DNA of 64,000 bases from an uncultured Oscillospiraceae bacterium (GCA_948471095.1 CAOKRG010000002.1:52373-116372); one strand, 5' to 3'. Positions 7,996 to 17,347 are shown, counted from the stretch's first letter. The notes: generated from the letters alone by a model not told the origin. A program made the numbers and translations.

Positions 7996-8724
7996 ATGCT
8001 TTCGATTAGCGGCGTAACCAAAAAGTACGGCAAGACCATTGCCAACGACAACATCAGCTTTGCCGTGGGTGATGGACAGATCGGAATTTTGCTGGGACCC
8101 AATGGGGCGGGGAAGTCTACCATTATAAAGTGTATCACCGGACTTCTGCGTTTTACCGGGCGCATCGAGATTAACGGGGCGGAGAATACCACTACTCAGG
8201 CCAAGCGCCAGCTGGGCTACATACCGGAAATGCCCGCCGTCTACGACCTGCTGACCGTATCCGAGCACTTGGAATTTATCCGCCGGGCCTATAAGCAGTA
8301 TGATGAGGCATACTCCCAGCAGCTTCTGGAGCGCTTGGAGCTGTGGGACAAAAAGGATAAGCTGGGCAAGGAGCTCTCCAAAGGCATGCAGCAAAAGCTG
8401 TCCATTTGCTGCGCCCTGTGCCACAAGCCCCGGGTAATTGTCTTCGACGAGCCTTTGGTGGGGCTGGACCCCCACGCCATCAAGGAGCTGAAAAACGTTT
8501 TTCGGGAGCTGAAGGCGGAGGGCGCTTCGGTACTCATCAGCACCCATATGATCGATAGCGTGGAAGACTACTGGGATGTGGCGAACATCATGATGAACGG
8601 CCGCTTTGCCGCCACCAGGCTCAACAACGGTGGCCAGGGACAGGACTTGGAAGAGCTGTTTTTCCAGATCACGGAGGGCGGGGCGCAGCCCGCTCCCGCA
8701 AGCGAAGGCGGTGTGGCACAATGA
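7996..8724 (+). CDS. ABC transporter ATP-binding protein
   Basis: Nucleotide-binding subunit (242 residues) of an ABC-2 type exporter. It has Walker A GPNGAGKST near residue 35, a Q-loop region GYIPEMPAVYD, a signature variant LSKGMQQKL in place of LSGGQ, Walker B VIVFDEPLVGLDP and the switch His in STHMID. The ATG at 7996 follows AAAGGGAG. Its stop overlaps the ATG of the permease gene (ATGA at 8721), so the two are translationally coupled. The signature LSKG is common in ABC-2 exporter ATPases of this kind. The substrate is unknown. Confidence 0.93.
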   Translation: MLSISGVTKKYGKTIANDNISFAVGDGQIGILLGPNGAGKSTIIKCITGLLRFTGRIEINGAENTTTQAKRQLGYIPEMPAVYDLLTVSEHLEFIRRAYKQYDEAYSQQLLERLELWDKKDKLGKELSKGMQQKLSICCALCHKPRVIVFDEPLVGLDPHAIKELKNVFRELKAEGASVLISTHMIDSVEDYWDVANIMMNGRFAATRLNNGGQGQDLEELFFQITEGGAQPAPASEGGVAQ

Positions 8725-10364
8725 AAAGCCCATTGGTTTATTTAACCGTTGTCAAGCTTAAGAATCAGCTCAAGGAGGCTGTGCGGCACCCCGCCAAGCT
8801 GATTTACGTGATCGTTTTGGCGGCGGCCCTGGTGCTTTCCACCATTGGCGGCCAGGTAAACAGCGAGCACATCGAGCTGCGGCCTCTACACGAGCTGACC
8901 GCCATTATGGTGCTCTTTTACAGCTTCATGTTCCTAATGACCTTTTTCAATGGCATCAATGGCGGCGCGGGCAACTATCCCATGTTCACCTTGTCCGATG
9001 TGTGCATGCTGTTCCCCTCGCCCCTGCGGCCCAATAAGGTGCTGTTTTACGGGCTGTTCCGCCAATTGGGGCTTTCGCTGCTGTTGGGCTTCTTCCTTTT
9101 GTTCCAGTACAACTGGCTTCATGGGTTGTATGGGCTGGATTACACCCATCTTTTGCTGATCGTGGCGGGCTATGGGCTATGCCTGTTTTTGGGGCAGGTC
9201 TGCGCTATGGCGGTCTATACCCGCACCAGCGGCAACGATAGGGCCAGGAGCATTTCCAAATTCTGCGTTTTTGGGCTGACGCTGGCTTTTGTGGTGGGCC
9301 TGCTGCTGCGCTGTGCCCCCAGCCTGTTTGCCCTGTCCGGCGCCTCTGAAGAAGGGCTTATCGCCTCAGGCGTTTCCGGCAGCTTGGAAGTCGGGGCAGC
9401 GTTTTTAGCTTCTGTGGGAATCCTTTTTCCAGTGTCCGGCTGGGCTGCCGGGGTGATCGGCGGGCTGTTCACTCAGAACTACCTGACCGCCGGCCTTTGC
9501 GCGCTGCTGATGCTGGCGGCCTTTGGGCTGGCCTTGGGCTTGGTTGTCAAGAATAAGAACAACTATTACGAGGACGTTTTGCAGACTGCCGAGGTGGCCC
9601 AATCCGCCATCACCGCGAAGCGGGAGGGCCAGCCCGCGGAAGTGACCCCAAAGAAAGTCCGGGTCGGCAAAACGGGCCTGGGCCGGGGCGCGGGGGCCAG
9701 CGCGCTCTTCTATAAGCATATGCTGGAAAACCGCCGCTCGGGAGCCTTCCTGTTTTCAAAGATGTCTCTGATCTTTATGCTGGTGATCATCGGGTGCACG
9801 GTTTTATATAGCTCTATTTTCTCCGATGAAGAGGATAAAACGGCTGCTTTTGTAGCGGTATTTACCATGAGCACTTATATGCAGATCTTCTCCGAGAGCA
9901 CGGGGCGCTTCAACTGGGAGCTGACCAAGCCTTATATCTATCTGCTGCCGGAGCCCCCGCTGAAAAAGCTACTCTGGGGCATTGGGGAAAACCTGCTGGC
10001 GGACTGCTGTGAGGCAGTGGCAATCTTTGTTCCCGTTTCGCTCATTCTGGGCCTAGGGCCTCTGGACACCGTGCTGTGCATGGTGGCGCGGGTCACGTTC
10101 GCGCTGCTGTTTATCTCCGGCAATATGTTGGTAGAGCGGATATTCGGCTCCGTGCGCTCGAAAGGGCTGATGCTGTTCTTTTACTTCATCGCCATGATGC
10201 TGCTGGCGGTCCCCGGCATTCTTCTGGGGGCGGTGATGTCCGGCCTGCTGTCGGGCTTTGCGGGTATGCTGCTAGGGATGGCCCTGTCCAATACGCCCGT
10301 TGCGGTGCTGGTGATGTTCCTCTGCCGGAATCTTTTGCAGTACTCCGAATATAACGGAAGATAG
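8721..10364 (+). CDS. ABC exporter membrane subunit (putative ABC_export family)
   Basis: Polytopic membrane protein of 547 residues, partner of the ATPase at 7996-8724 with which it overlaps by 4 bases. Hydrophobic segments are visible at about residues 25-45, 55-80, 105-130, 140-165, 180-205, 230-290, then, after a charged loop near 290-340, six more to the C terminus. This two-half layout and length fit the clostridial 'putative ABC exporter' family. The N terminus has SPLVYLTVVKLKNQLK, a pattern I associate with that family. The cargo is unknown. The gene ends in TAG and is followed by a terminator. Confidence 0.75.
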   Translation: MKSPLVYLTVVKLKNQLKEAVRHPAKLIYVIVLAAALVLSTIGGQVNSEHIELRPLHELTAIMVLFYSFMFLMTFFNGINGGAGNYPMFTLSDVCMLFPSPLRPNKVLFYGLFRQLGLSLLLGFFLLFQYNWLHGLYGLDYTHLLLIVAGYGLCLFLGQVCAMAVYTRTSGNDRARSISKFCVFGLTLAFVVGLLLRCAPSLFALSGASEEGLIASGVSGSLEVGAAFLASVGILFPVSGWAAGVIGGLFTQNYLTAGLCALLMLAAFGLALGLVVKNKNNYYEDVLQTAEVAQSAITAKREGQPAEVTPKKVRVGKTGLGRGAGASALFYKHMLENRRSGAFLFSKMSLIFMLVIIGCTVLYSSIFSDEEDKTAAFVAVFTMSTYMQIFSESTGRFNWELTKPYIYLLPEPPLKKLLWGIGENLLADCCEAVAIFVPVSLILGLGPLDTVLCMVARVTFALLFISGNMLVERIFGSVRSKGLMLFFYFIAMMLLAVPGILLGAVMSGLLSGFAGMLLGMALSNTPVAVLVMFLCRNLLQYSEYNGR

Positions 10365-10388
10365 GCCCTGCTTACAGGGAAATAGAGA

Positions 10389-10430
10389 GAGCCGCGTGGG
10401 AGAATCTTCTCCGGACGCGGCTCTTTTTTA
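10389..10430 (+). terminator. Terminator between convergent ABC exporter and kinase genes
   Basis: A 9-base-pair stem (10389-10397 with 10415-10423), with a further inner pairing of GGGAGAA with TTCTCC, is followed by six or more T residues on the plus strand. It may also serve the convergent kinase gene. Confidence 0.75.
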
Positions 10431-10490
10431 CGCTTTTCTCTTGACCTTTCTGTTGTTCTATATTATGATAGAATTCCGAGCGAAAAAGCC

Positions 10491-11057
10491 TTAGCCACAA
10501 ACGGCGGCGCGAATGTGGTCCGCCACAAGCCGTTGGGCCAGTGGGGAAGGGGTGGAGCCGTTGAGAATCAGATCCGCGCGCCACTTAGTGGGCTCAATGT
10601 ACTGCTGATGCCGGTAGCGCACCATGTCCAGATACACCCCGGCGATCTCGTCAAAGCTTAAGCCGCGCTGGGCCATGTTCCGGCGCAGGCGGCGCACGAT
10701 GCGCTCGTCCGCGTCGCAGTCCACGAAAAGCTTTAGGTCCAGCTGCTCGTAAAGCCAGTCATACCACAAGGCGAAAAGGCCCTCTACCAGAATGACGTCC
10801 GGACCCTCCGCCGCGGCCTGGGCCAAGTCCTCCCGAAGCTTTTCGTGGTAGATGGTCTCTGGGCAGTTGTCGTCAAAATAGACCTTTCCGGTCACATGGG
10901 CGGCGGCCTTGGGGCGGACGGAGTCTGGCTTGAAGTAGCTGTCCATATGGAAGACCCGGACGTTCAGGCCACTCAGCTCACCTTCTAGCCAATTCGATAA
11001 CGTGGACTTGCCGCTGGCCGTACCGCCGGAGATGCCTACGATAACAGGCTTTTTCAT
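10491..11057 (-). CDS. Uridine kinase-like P-loop kinase
   Basis: Predicted cytoplasmic nucleoside kinase of the uridine kinase/phosphoribulokinase superfamily, 188 residues. The Walker A motif GGTASGKST is at residues 11-19, followed by FHMDSYFKP, which supplies the substrate-binding Asp region, then DVILVEGLFALWYDWL (Walker B-like) and the Arg-rich lid RIVRRLRRNM. It is shorter than classical Udk (about 210), and the C-terminal part ends with LNGSTPSP, so the exact substrate could differ from uridine. It is divergent from hflX, with its own promoter at 11095-11123. Confidence 0.82.
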   Translation of the reverse strand: MKKPVIVGISGGTASGKSTLSNWLEGELSGLNVRVFHMDSYFKPDSVRPKAAAHVTGKVYFDDNCPETIYHEKLREDLAQAAAEGPDVILVEGLFALWYDWLYEQLDLKLFVDCDADERIVRRLRRNMAQRGLSFDEIAGVYLDMVRYRHQQYIEPTKWRADLILNGSTPSPLAQRLVADHIRAAVCG

Positions 11058-11094
11058 GAATCAAACACATTCCTTTCCTGCTGTTTTTTGGGAC

Positions 11095-11123
11095 ATTTTA
11101 GCATGGATGGGAACAGAATGCAA
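11095..11123 (-). promoter_or_regulatory. Promoter of the uridine kinase-like gene
   Basis: Minus-strand TTGCAT (11123-11118), a 17-base spacer and TAAAAT (11100-11095) lie about 40 bases before the ATG at 11057. Confidence 0.5.
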
Positions 11124-11139
11124 GAGCGGAAAGGAAATT

Positions 11140-12411
11140 ATGAAAGATACTATGTTCGAGAACCAAGAACGGCGGGAGCGCGCCTTGCTGGCCGCCCTGG
11201 ATACGGGAGAATATGACGCGGAGGCCTCCTTGGCGGAGCTGGCGGAACTGACCCGGAGCGCCGGGGCGGAGCCTGCCTTTCAGCTGACGCAGAAGCGCCC
11301 CGCGCCGGACGCGGCCACCTGCCTGGGCTCCGGCATGGCCCAGGAGGCCCAAGAGCTGATCCGGCAGGAAGAGCTGGACCTGGCCATCTTTGACCGGGAG
11401 CTGACCCCCACCCAGATCCGGAACCTGGAGGAGCTGTTCGGCGTTCGGGTCGTTGACCGGACCATGCTGATTCTGGACATCTTCGCCCAGCGGGCCCAGA
11501 GCCGGGAGGGCAAGCTGCAAGTTGAGCTGGCCCAGCTGCGCTATATGCTGCCCAGGCTGGCTGGAAGGGGTACGGCTCTGTCCCGGCTGGGCGGCGGCAT
11601 CGGAACCCGAGGCCCTGGCGAGACCAAGCTGGAAACCGACCGGCGGCACATCCGGCGGCGCATCGGCAATTTAAAGGAGCAGCTGGCCGAGTCGGAAGCC
11701 GCCCGAAGCGTTACCCAGCGCCGCAGAAGAAAGAACGGGGTGGTCACCGTGGCTCTGGTAGGGTATACCAATGCGGGAAAAAGCACCCTGATGAACCGTC
11801 TGACCCAAGCCGGGGTATTGGCCGAGGACAAGCTCTTCGCCACCCTGGACCCCACCGCCCGGGCTATGAAGCTTCCCTGCGGTAAAACTGTCATGCTCAT
11901 CGACACGGTGGGCCTGCTGCGCCGCCTGCCCCACCACCTGGTGGAGGCGTTTAAATCCACGCTGGAACAGGCCGCCACGGCGGATATCCTGCTCAATATC
12001 TGCGACGCCTCCAGCCCGGAGGCCCGGGAGCATCTGGCCGTCACCCAGGAACTGCTGCAAAGCCTGGGCGCGGGTGAGAGGCCGGTGATCCCCGTGTTAA
12101 ATAAGTGGGACGCAGTGGAGGACCAGGAGCTGTCTCCCCGGCTTCCCGGCGCGGTGCGCATCAGCGCTTTAAACGGCGAGGGGATAGAGGAACTGCTGCG
12201 GGCAGTGGAGGAAAATCTGCCGGAAAAGACCTTCGAGGTGGAGCTGCTGCTGCCCTTCTCCAAAAGCGGCCTGGCGGCCAAGCTGCGGGAGGAAGGCGCT
12301 GTGTTCAGCGAGGAATATGTGGAGGAAGGACTGCGGATTTTTGCCAGGGTGGATGACAGATTGTATGGGCAGGTAAGGGAGTATGACCAAAGCGGGAAAG
12401 GGGAGATGTGA
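11140..12411 (+). CDS. hflX: Ribosome-associated GTPase HflX
   Basis: Ribosome-splitting GTPase of the Obg-HflX superfamily, acting on stalled or heat-damaged 50S subunits. The 423-residue product has the HflX N-terminal domain with GSGMAQE, FDRELTPTQIRNLEE and the glycine-rich GRGTALSRLGGGIGTRGPGE loop, then a G domain with G1 GYTNAGKST, G3 DTVGLLRRLP and G4 NKWD. I start at the ATG at 11140, after AAAGGAA; the frame is open upstream to 11002, but that part overlaps the divergent kinase gene. Its stop overlaps or abuts the next gene. Confidence 0.95.
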   Translation: MKDTMFENQERRERALLAALDTGEYDAEASLAELAELTRSAGAEPAFQLTQKRPAPDAATCLGSGMAQEAQELIRQEELDLAIFDRELTPTQIRNLEELFGVRVVDRTMLILDIFAQRAQSREGKLQVELAQLRYMLPRLAGRGTALSRLGGGIGTRGPGETKLETDRRHIRRRIGNLKEQLAESEAARSVTQRRRRKNGVVTVALVGYTNAGKSTLMNRLTQAGVLAEDKLFATLDPTARAMKLPCGKTVMLIDTVGLLRRLPHHLVEAFKSTLEQAATADILLNICDASSPEAREHLAVTQELLQSLGAGERPVIPVLNKWDAVEDQELSPRLPGAVRISALNGEGIEELLRAVEENLPEKTFEVELLLPFSKSGLAAKLREEGAVFSEEYVEEGLRIFARVDDRLYGQVREYDQSGKGEM

Positions 12412-12413
12412 AG

Positions 12414-12986
12414 ATGTTTTACCATGCCAGTCCGATCCACTGCATTGAGGTGCTGGAACCCAGAGTTTCCAACCATGGAAAGCCGATGGTCTATCTCTCT
12501 AAAAAGCGTGAAAACGTGCTGGTTTACCTTTCCAATGCAATTGAGAAATATTGCCGGGAAACGGGATTCGCTCAAGACGGCCCCTGGCATAAATGGGGCA
12601 GCTATGGGTTCCGGGAGGGGAAGCTGTGTCTGGACGAGTACTGGCCGAATGCCCTTGCGGAGACTTATGCGGGCGTCCCTGGCTATATTTATGCGGTCGA
12701 GTCCGTTCCCGGCGGCGAGCCCCTGGCCGAGATACCGGATGCGGTGTATACCGGGGAGCCGGTGCCTGTTTCCGGGTGTGAATATGTACCCGATGCCCTG
12801 GAGGCTATCCTAGAGGCGGAAGAGGATGGACTCATAATCATACGCCGGTATGCGGATTTGCCGGAGGCCATGCTGGATTGGATCGACAGCTGCATCAAGC
12901 AACAGTATGAGGAAGCGAGGGACATCCCCACATATAGACATTTTCTTCGGGGCAAATTTCCTGAAATTACTGCCTGGCTGAAATAA
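12414..12986 (+). CDS. Protein of unknown function (190 residues)
   Basis: I do not recognise this protein with confidence. It starts MFYHASPIH, has HGKPMVYLSKKRENVLVYLS near residue 25, a long Trp/Tyr-rich middle and a mostly helical charged C-terminal third. The order of a YHAS-like start followed by a VYLS strand resembles the entry strands of ADP-ribosyltransferase-like folds, but this is only a pattern impression. The ATG at 12414 sits 2 bases after the hflX stop, with GGGGAG 9 bases upstream; a GTG at 12408 is possible. It is presumably co-transcribed with hflX. The 3' end lies close to the ARG box of argG. Confidence 0.7.
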   Translation: MFYHASPIHCIEVLEPRVSNHGKPMVYLSKKRENVLVYLSNAIEKYCRETGFAQDGPWHKWGSYGFREGKLCLDEYWPNALAETYAGVPGYIYAVESVPGGEPLAEIPDAVYTGEPVPVSGCEYVPDALEAILEAEEDGLIIIRRYADLPEAMLDWIDSCIKQQYEEARDIPTYRHFLRGKFPEITAWLK

Positions 12987-13006
12987 ATATATGCATAATG
13001 GCACAA

Positions 13007-13058
13007 AATGAATAAATATACATTTCGCCCTTGCATTTTAAGAAAATGGGTGTATAAT
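13007..13058 (+). promoter_or_regulatory. ARG box and promoter of the arginine cluster
   Basis: A sequence at 13009-13022 matches the ArgR operator consensus (TGAAT, four A/T, ATTCA) at 13 of 14 positions. It lies just upstream of a -35 TTGCAT (13031-13036), a 16-base spacer and a -10 TATAAT (13053-13058). The AT-rich flank at 12979-12997 may hold a weaker second half-site. ArgR itself is encoded at 38673-39125. Confidence 0.65.
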
Positions 13059-13095
13059 GTAGGAAGAAAAATACAGGAGAAAGGACAGATCATTC

Positions 13096-14322
13096 ATGGC
13101 AAACGAAATCAAGAAGGTCGTTCTGGCATATTCCGGAGGATTGGATACCTCCATCATCATCCCGTGGCTCAAGGAGAACTACAACAATTGTGAAGTGATC
13201 GCCGTTTCCGGAGACGTCGGCCAAGGTACCGAGCTGGACGGCCTGGAGGAAAAGGCAAAAAAGACCGGGGCCAACAAGCTCTATGTGCTGGACCTAAAGG
13301 AAGAGTTCGTCCAGGACTATGTGTATCCCACGGTAAAGGCCGGGGCGGTCTATGAAAACAAGTATCTGCTGGGCACCTCCTTCGCCCGGCCGATTATTGC
13401 CAAGGGCATTGTGGAGATCGCCAAGAAAGAGGGCGCCGACGCCATCTGCCACGGCTGTACCGGCAAGGGCAACGACCAGGTACGTTTCGAACTGGCCATC
13501 AAGGCCTTTGCCCCGGACATGAAAATCATCGCCCCCTGGCGCATTTGGGACATCAAGAGCCGGGAAGAGGAGATTGAGTATGCAGAGGCCCATAATGTGC
13601 CGCTGAAGATCAACCGGGAGACCAACTATTCCAAGGATAAGAACCTGTGGCATCTGTCCCACGAGGGCCTGGACCTGGAGGACCCCTCCAATGAGCCTCA
13701 GTATCAGAAACCGGGCTTTTTGGAGCTGGGGGTTTGCCCCGAAGAGGCTCCCGATGAGCCTACTTACATTACGCTGCATTTCGAAAAGGGCGTTGCCACG
13801 CAGCTTGACGGCGAGAGCCTGAACGGCGTACAGATGGTGGAGAAGCTCAACGAGTTGGGCGGCAAGAACGGCGTCGGCCTGGCGGATATCATTGAAAACC
13901 GCCTGGTGGGCATGAAGTCCCGGGGCGTGTATGAAACCCCTGGCGGCGCCATCCTCTACCACGCCCACAACAAGCTGGAGGAGCTGTGCCTGGATAAGGA
14001 GACCTTCCACTACAAGCAGCAGGTAGCCTTGAAGTTTGCCGACCTGGTATACAACGGCCAGTGGTACACGCCTTTGCGCCAAGCGCTGTCCGCCTTTGTG
14101 GACTCCACCCAGGAGACCGTCACCGGCGATGTGAAGCTGAAGCTCTATAAGGGCAACATCATTGACGCTGGGGTAACCTCGCCCTATTCTCTGTATGACG
14201 AGGATATCGCCACCTTTGACGAGGACGAGGTGTACAACCAGGCGGACTCCGCCGGGTTCATCAACTTGTTCGGACTGCCCATTAAGGTGCAGGCGAAAAA
14301 GGGCCTGACCTATGACAAGTAA
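13096..14322 (+). CDS. argG: Argininosuccinate synthase
   Basis: Joins citrulline and aspartate with ATP to form argininosuccinate, the penultimate step to arginine. The 408-residue length is normal. The N-terminal P-loop-like [10 protein letters not shown] (residues 10-19) is the PPi-binding motif of the N-type ATP pyrophosphatases, and [16 protein letters not shown] is the second signature region. The ATG at 13096 follows a weak GAGAAAGGA site. It is the first gene of the arginine cluster. Confidence 0.97.
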   Translation: MANEIKKVVLAYSGGLDTSIIIPWLKENYNNCEVIAVSGDVGQGTELDGLEEKAKKTGANKLYVLDLKEEFVQDYVYPTVKAGAVYENKYLLGTSFARPIIAKGIVEIAKKEGADAICHGCTGKGNDQVRFELAIKAFAPDMKIIAPWRIWDIKSREEEIEYAEAHNVPLKINRETNYSKDKNLWHLSHEGLDLEDPSNEPQYQKPGFLELGVCPEEAPDEPTYITLHFEKGVATQLDGESLNGVQMVEKLNELGGKNGVGLADIIENRLVGMKSRGVYETPGGAILYHAHNKLEELCLDKETFHYKQQVALKFADLVYNGQWYTPLRQALSAFVDSTQETVTGDVKLKLYKGNIIDAGVTSPYSLYDEDIATFDEDEVYNQADSAGFINLFGLPIKVQAKKGLTYDK

Positions 14323-14323
14323 G

Positions 14324-14878
14324 ATGGAGCGAATCGACATTTATAACAAGGACGGCGTACCCACCGGAAAGGTTCAGGACCGCTCTGAGCCCCTGGGCCC
14401 AGAAGAGTATAAGATGGCGGTGGGCATGTGGATTGTGGATAGAGGCGGCAGAATCTTCCTCACCCGCCGCAGCATGGAGAAAAAATACGCCCCAGGAAAG
14501 TGGGAGAACCCCGCCGGCCATGTGCAGGCGGGGGAGCCCCCCATTCACGCGGCGATTCGGGAGCTTTTCGAGGAGACCGGGCTTTCCGTAAGGGAAGATC
14601 AGGCCGTCCTGCTGGGGGCGTCCCGCACCTGGCCCTATCTGGGCCGGGACTTTGGAGTCCGCATGGATGTGGACTTGGCCCAGGTGCGCTTTCAAAAGGG
14701 CGAGACCTGCGATGCAAAATGGGTGGACTTCGACGAGTTTGCCGCCATGGCAAAAGAGGGGGCGTTCGCGCCTTCCCTGACGGACCATATGAGGGGCTAC
14801 CGCGAGGCTTTCCTGCGGTTTACGGGAAACGGCGGCAGTCCGGCGCTTGATTTTCTAACAGGGGAGGATGAACCGTGA
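14324..14878 (+). CDS. NUDIX hydrolase inserted between argG and argH
   Basis: NUDIX-domain protein of 184 residues with the complete box GHVQAGEPPIHAAIRELFEETGL (consensus Gx5Ex7REUxEExGU). The N terminus MERIDIYNKDGVPTGK is the pattern of the isopentenyl-diphosphate-isomerase-like NUDIX subgroup (YfcD type), whose members hydrolyse nucleotide diphosphate derivatives. The start is uncertain: the ATG at 14312 overlaps the argG stop, and the ATG at 14324 comes 1 base after it. I prefer 14324 because family members begin there. The stop overlaps the argH start by 4 bases, so it is embedded in the arginine operon. A role in arginine synthesis is not known. Confidence 0.9.
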   Translation: MERIDIYNKDGVPTGKVQDRSEPLGPEEYKMAVGMWIVDRGGRIFLTRRSMEKKYAPGKWENPAGHVQAGEPPIHAAIRELFEETGLSVREDQAVLLGASRTWPYLGRDFGVRMDVDLAQVRFQKGETCDAKWVDFDEFAAMAKEGAFAPSLTDHMRGYREAFLRFTGNGGSPALDFLTGEDEP

Positions 14879-16257
14879 AACTATGGAAAGGCCGCTTTAA
14901 AAAGGAAGCGGATCCAAAGACCAATGATTTCAATTCCAGCATCGCCTTTGACAGCCGGATGTTCCGGCAGGACATCGAGGGCAGCATCGCCCACGCCACC
15001 ATGCTGGGGCGGCAGGGCATTATTGATGAAGCGGAGAGTATGCGCATCTGCGTGGAGTTAGGGAAGATCCGGGAGGATATTGATACCGGCGTCCTGGCCA
15101 TTGACCCTGACGCGGAGGACATCCATACCTTTGTGGAGCAGGAGCTCACCGCCCGGCTGGGGGATGCGGGGAAACGCCTGCACACCGGCCGCAGCCGCAA
15201 CGACCAAGTCGCGTTGGATGTTCGGCTGACCCTGCGGGAGGACTGCCGGGGGCTGAAAAAACAGCTGGCTGGACTGATTCAGGTGCTGGCCCAAAAGGCG
15301 GAGCAGTATTGCGCCGCCGTGATGCCGGGCTATACCCACATGCAGCGGGCGCAGCCCGTGACCTTCGGGCACCATCTTTTGGCCTATGCCGAGATGCTTT
15401 TGCGGGACTTGTCCCGTTTTGACGACGCCTTACAGCGCATGGACCAGTGCCCGCTGGGCAGCGGGGCCCTAGCCGGCACCACTTATCCGTTGGACCGGGC
15501 ATTAACCGCAAAGCTTTTGGGCTTTACAGAGCCCACGCAGAACAGCTTGGACGGGGTATCGGACCGGGACTTTTGCGCGGAGATCGCCTTTGCGGTTTCC
15601 CTGGCGATGGTCCATCTGTCCCGGCTGTGTGAGGAGTTGGTGCTTTGGTGCTCCTGGGAATTCAAATTCATTGAGTTGGACGATGCGTTCTGCACAGGCT
15701 CCAGCATCATGCCCCAAAAGAAAAACCCGGACCTGGCGGAGCTGATCCGAGGGAAGTCCGGGCGGGTCTTTGGCGACTTGATGAGTCTGCTGACCATGAT
15801 GAAGGGGCTGCCCTTGGCCTATAACAAGGACATGCAGGAGGACAAAGAAGCGGTCTTTGACGCGGTGGACACCTTGAAGCTGTGCCTCACGCCCTTGACG
15901 CCTATGCTGGAGACCATGCGGGTACTGGAAGGAAACATGCGGGCAGCGGCCGCAAAGGGCTTTATCAATGCAACGGACTGTGCGGACTGGCTGGTTTCTG
16001 TAAAGGGAATGCCTTTCCGGGACGCCTACAAAATCACGGGCGAACTGGTAGCGCTTTGTATTGACCGGGGCCTGACCTTGGAGGAGCTGCCATTAGAAGA
16101 GTATCAGGCGGTTTGCGCGAGCTTTGACCAAGGCGTTTTTGAGGCCATTTCCTTGGAAAAGACGGTGGGCGACCGCAAGGTGTTGGGCGGGCCCGCGCCA
16201 GAAAACGTCAGGGCACAGGCCCAGAGGGTGTTGAAATTGTTGAAAGAATACCGGTAA
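14875..16257 (+). CDS. argH: Argininosuccinate lyase
   Basis: Cleaves argininosuccinate to arginine and fumarate. The 460-residue protein begins LWKGRF, a typical ArgH start, carries HTGRSRNDQVA near residue 103, the HMQRAQPVTFGHH region with the catalytic His, and the fumarase/aspartase signature GSSIMPQKKNPD near residue 280. It starts with GTG at 14875, overlapping the NUDIX stop, with GGGGAGG upstream. Confidence 0.97.
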   Translation: MKLWKGRFKKEADPKTNDFNSSIAFDSRMFRQDIEGSIAHATMLGRQGIIDEAESMRICVELGKIREDIDTGVLAIDPDAEDIHTFVEQELTARLGDAGKRLHTGRSRNDQVALDVRLTLREDCRGLKKQLAGLIQVLAQKAEQYCAAVMPGYTHMQRAQPVTFGHHLLAYAEMLLRDLSRFDDALQRMDQCPLGSGALAGTTYPLDRALTAKLLGFTEPTQNSLDGVSDRDFCAEIAFAVSLAMVHLSRLCEELVLWCSWEFKFIELDDAFCTGSSIMPQKKNPDLAELIRGKSGRVFGDLMSLLTMMKGLPLAYNKDMQEDKEAVFDAVDTLKLCLTPLTPMLETMRVLEGNMRAAAAKGFINATDCADWLVSVKGMPFRDAYKITGELVALCIDRGLTLEELPLEEYQAVCASFDQGVFEAISLEKTVGDRKVLGGPAPENVRAQAQRVLKLLKEYR

Positions 16258-16306
16258 TGGTTGAAAAAAGCGCGTTCTGATTTTTTGGGTGGGAAGGAGT
16301 GTTACA

Positions 16307-17347
16307 ATGAAGAAGATTCAGGTTGGGGTAGTTGGCGCCACAGGCTATGCCGGGGCGGAGATCTGCCGGCTGATTTTGGCCCATCCGCAGGCGGAGCTGG
16401 CGGCGGTCAGTTCGGTCAGCTTTCAAGGGATGGCCCTGTCAGAGGTCTACCCAGCTTACTACCAGATCTGCGATATGGTCTGCGTGGAACAGGAAGCGGT
16501 TGTGGACAAGTCCGACGTGGTCTTTGCCGCGCTGCCGCATGGACTCTCTCAGGACCTGGCGGCTCAGTGCATGGAAAAAGGAAAGGTTTTTATTGATATG
16601 GGGGCGGATTTCCGCCTGGAAAGCGAAGAGCTTTACACACAATGGTACGGCGGAACCTTCCAGGATAAGGAGCTGCACCATCAGGCGGTGTATGGCCTTC
16701 CAGAGCTTTTCCGGGAGAAGATCAAAGGGAAAAAGCTGATTGCCAACCCGGGCTGCTACACTACGGCGGTACCTTTGGCCCTGGCCCCGGCGCTGAAAGC
16801 GGGGCTGATCGAACCGGAGGGCATTGTTGCGGACTGCAAATCCGGTGTGACAGGAGCCGGACGGAAGCCGGCCCAAAGCAACCATTATCCGGAGCTAAAC
16901 GAAAGTTTTTCAGCATACAAAGTGGCTAGTCACAGGCATACGCCTGAGATGGAACAGACGCTTTCCGCCCTGGCTGGGAAGGATGTTCGAGTTACCTTTG
17001 TGCCCCATCTTCTGCCCATCAACCGGGGTATTTTAGCGACTTGCTACGCCAGACTGTCCCCAAACGCCACGGAAGAAGCCCTTTGGGAGGCGTACCACGC
17101 CATGTATGACGGGGAGTACTTTCTGCGGCTGCTGCCCAGAGGTCAATGCGCCAATATAAAGAATGTTCGCTTTACAAATTATTGCGACATATCTTTCTTC
17201 CTTGATCCGCGGACTCATACGTTTATTGCTGTTTCCGCCATAGACAACATGGTCAAAGGCGCGGCGGGGCAAGCGGTCCAGAATATGAACCTGGCCTTTG
17301 GCCTGGAAGAGACCTCTGGGCTCCGCTTAACGCCTCCGGCCTTTTAA
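16307..17347 (+). CDS. argC: N-acetyl-gamma-glutamyl-phosphate reductase
   Basis: NADPH-dependent reduction of N-acetylglutamyl phosphate to the semialdehyde. The 346-residue product has the dinucleotide-binding GVVGATGYAGAE at residues 7-18, the active-site Cys in ANPGCYTTA near 147 and the C-terminal HLLPINRGI and NMVKGAAGQAVQNMN motifs. The ATG at 16307 follows AAGGAG at 7 bases. A 49-base gap separates it from argH. Confidence 0.97.
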   Translation: MKKIQVGVVGATGYAGAEICRLILAHPQAELAAVSSVSFQGMALSEVYPAYYQICDMVCVEQEAVVDKSDVVFAALPHGLSQDLAAQCMEKGKVFIDMGADFRLESEELYTQWYGGTFQDKELHHQAVYGLPELFREKIKGKKLIANPGCYTTAVPLALAPALKAGLIEPEGIVADCKSGVTGAGRKPAQSNHYPELNESFSAYKVASHRHTPEMEQTLSALAGKDVRVTFVPHLLPINRGILATCYARLSPNATEEALWEAYHAMYDGEYFLRLLPRGQCANIKNVRFTNYCDISFFLDPRTHTFIAVSAIDNMVKGAAGQAVQNMNLAFGLEETSGLRLTPPAF

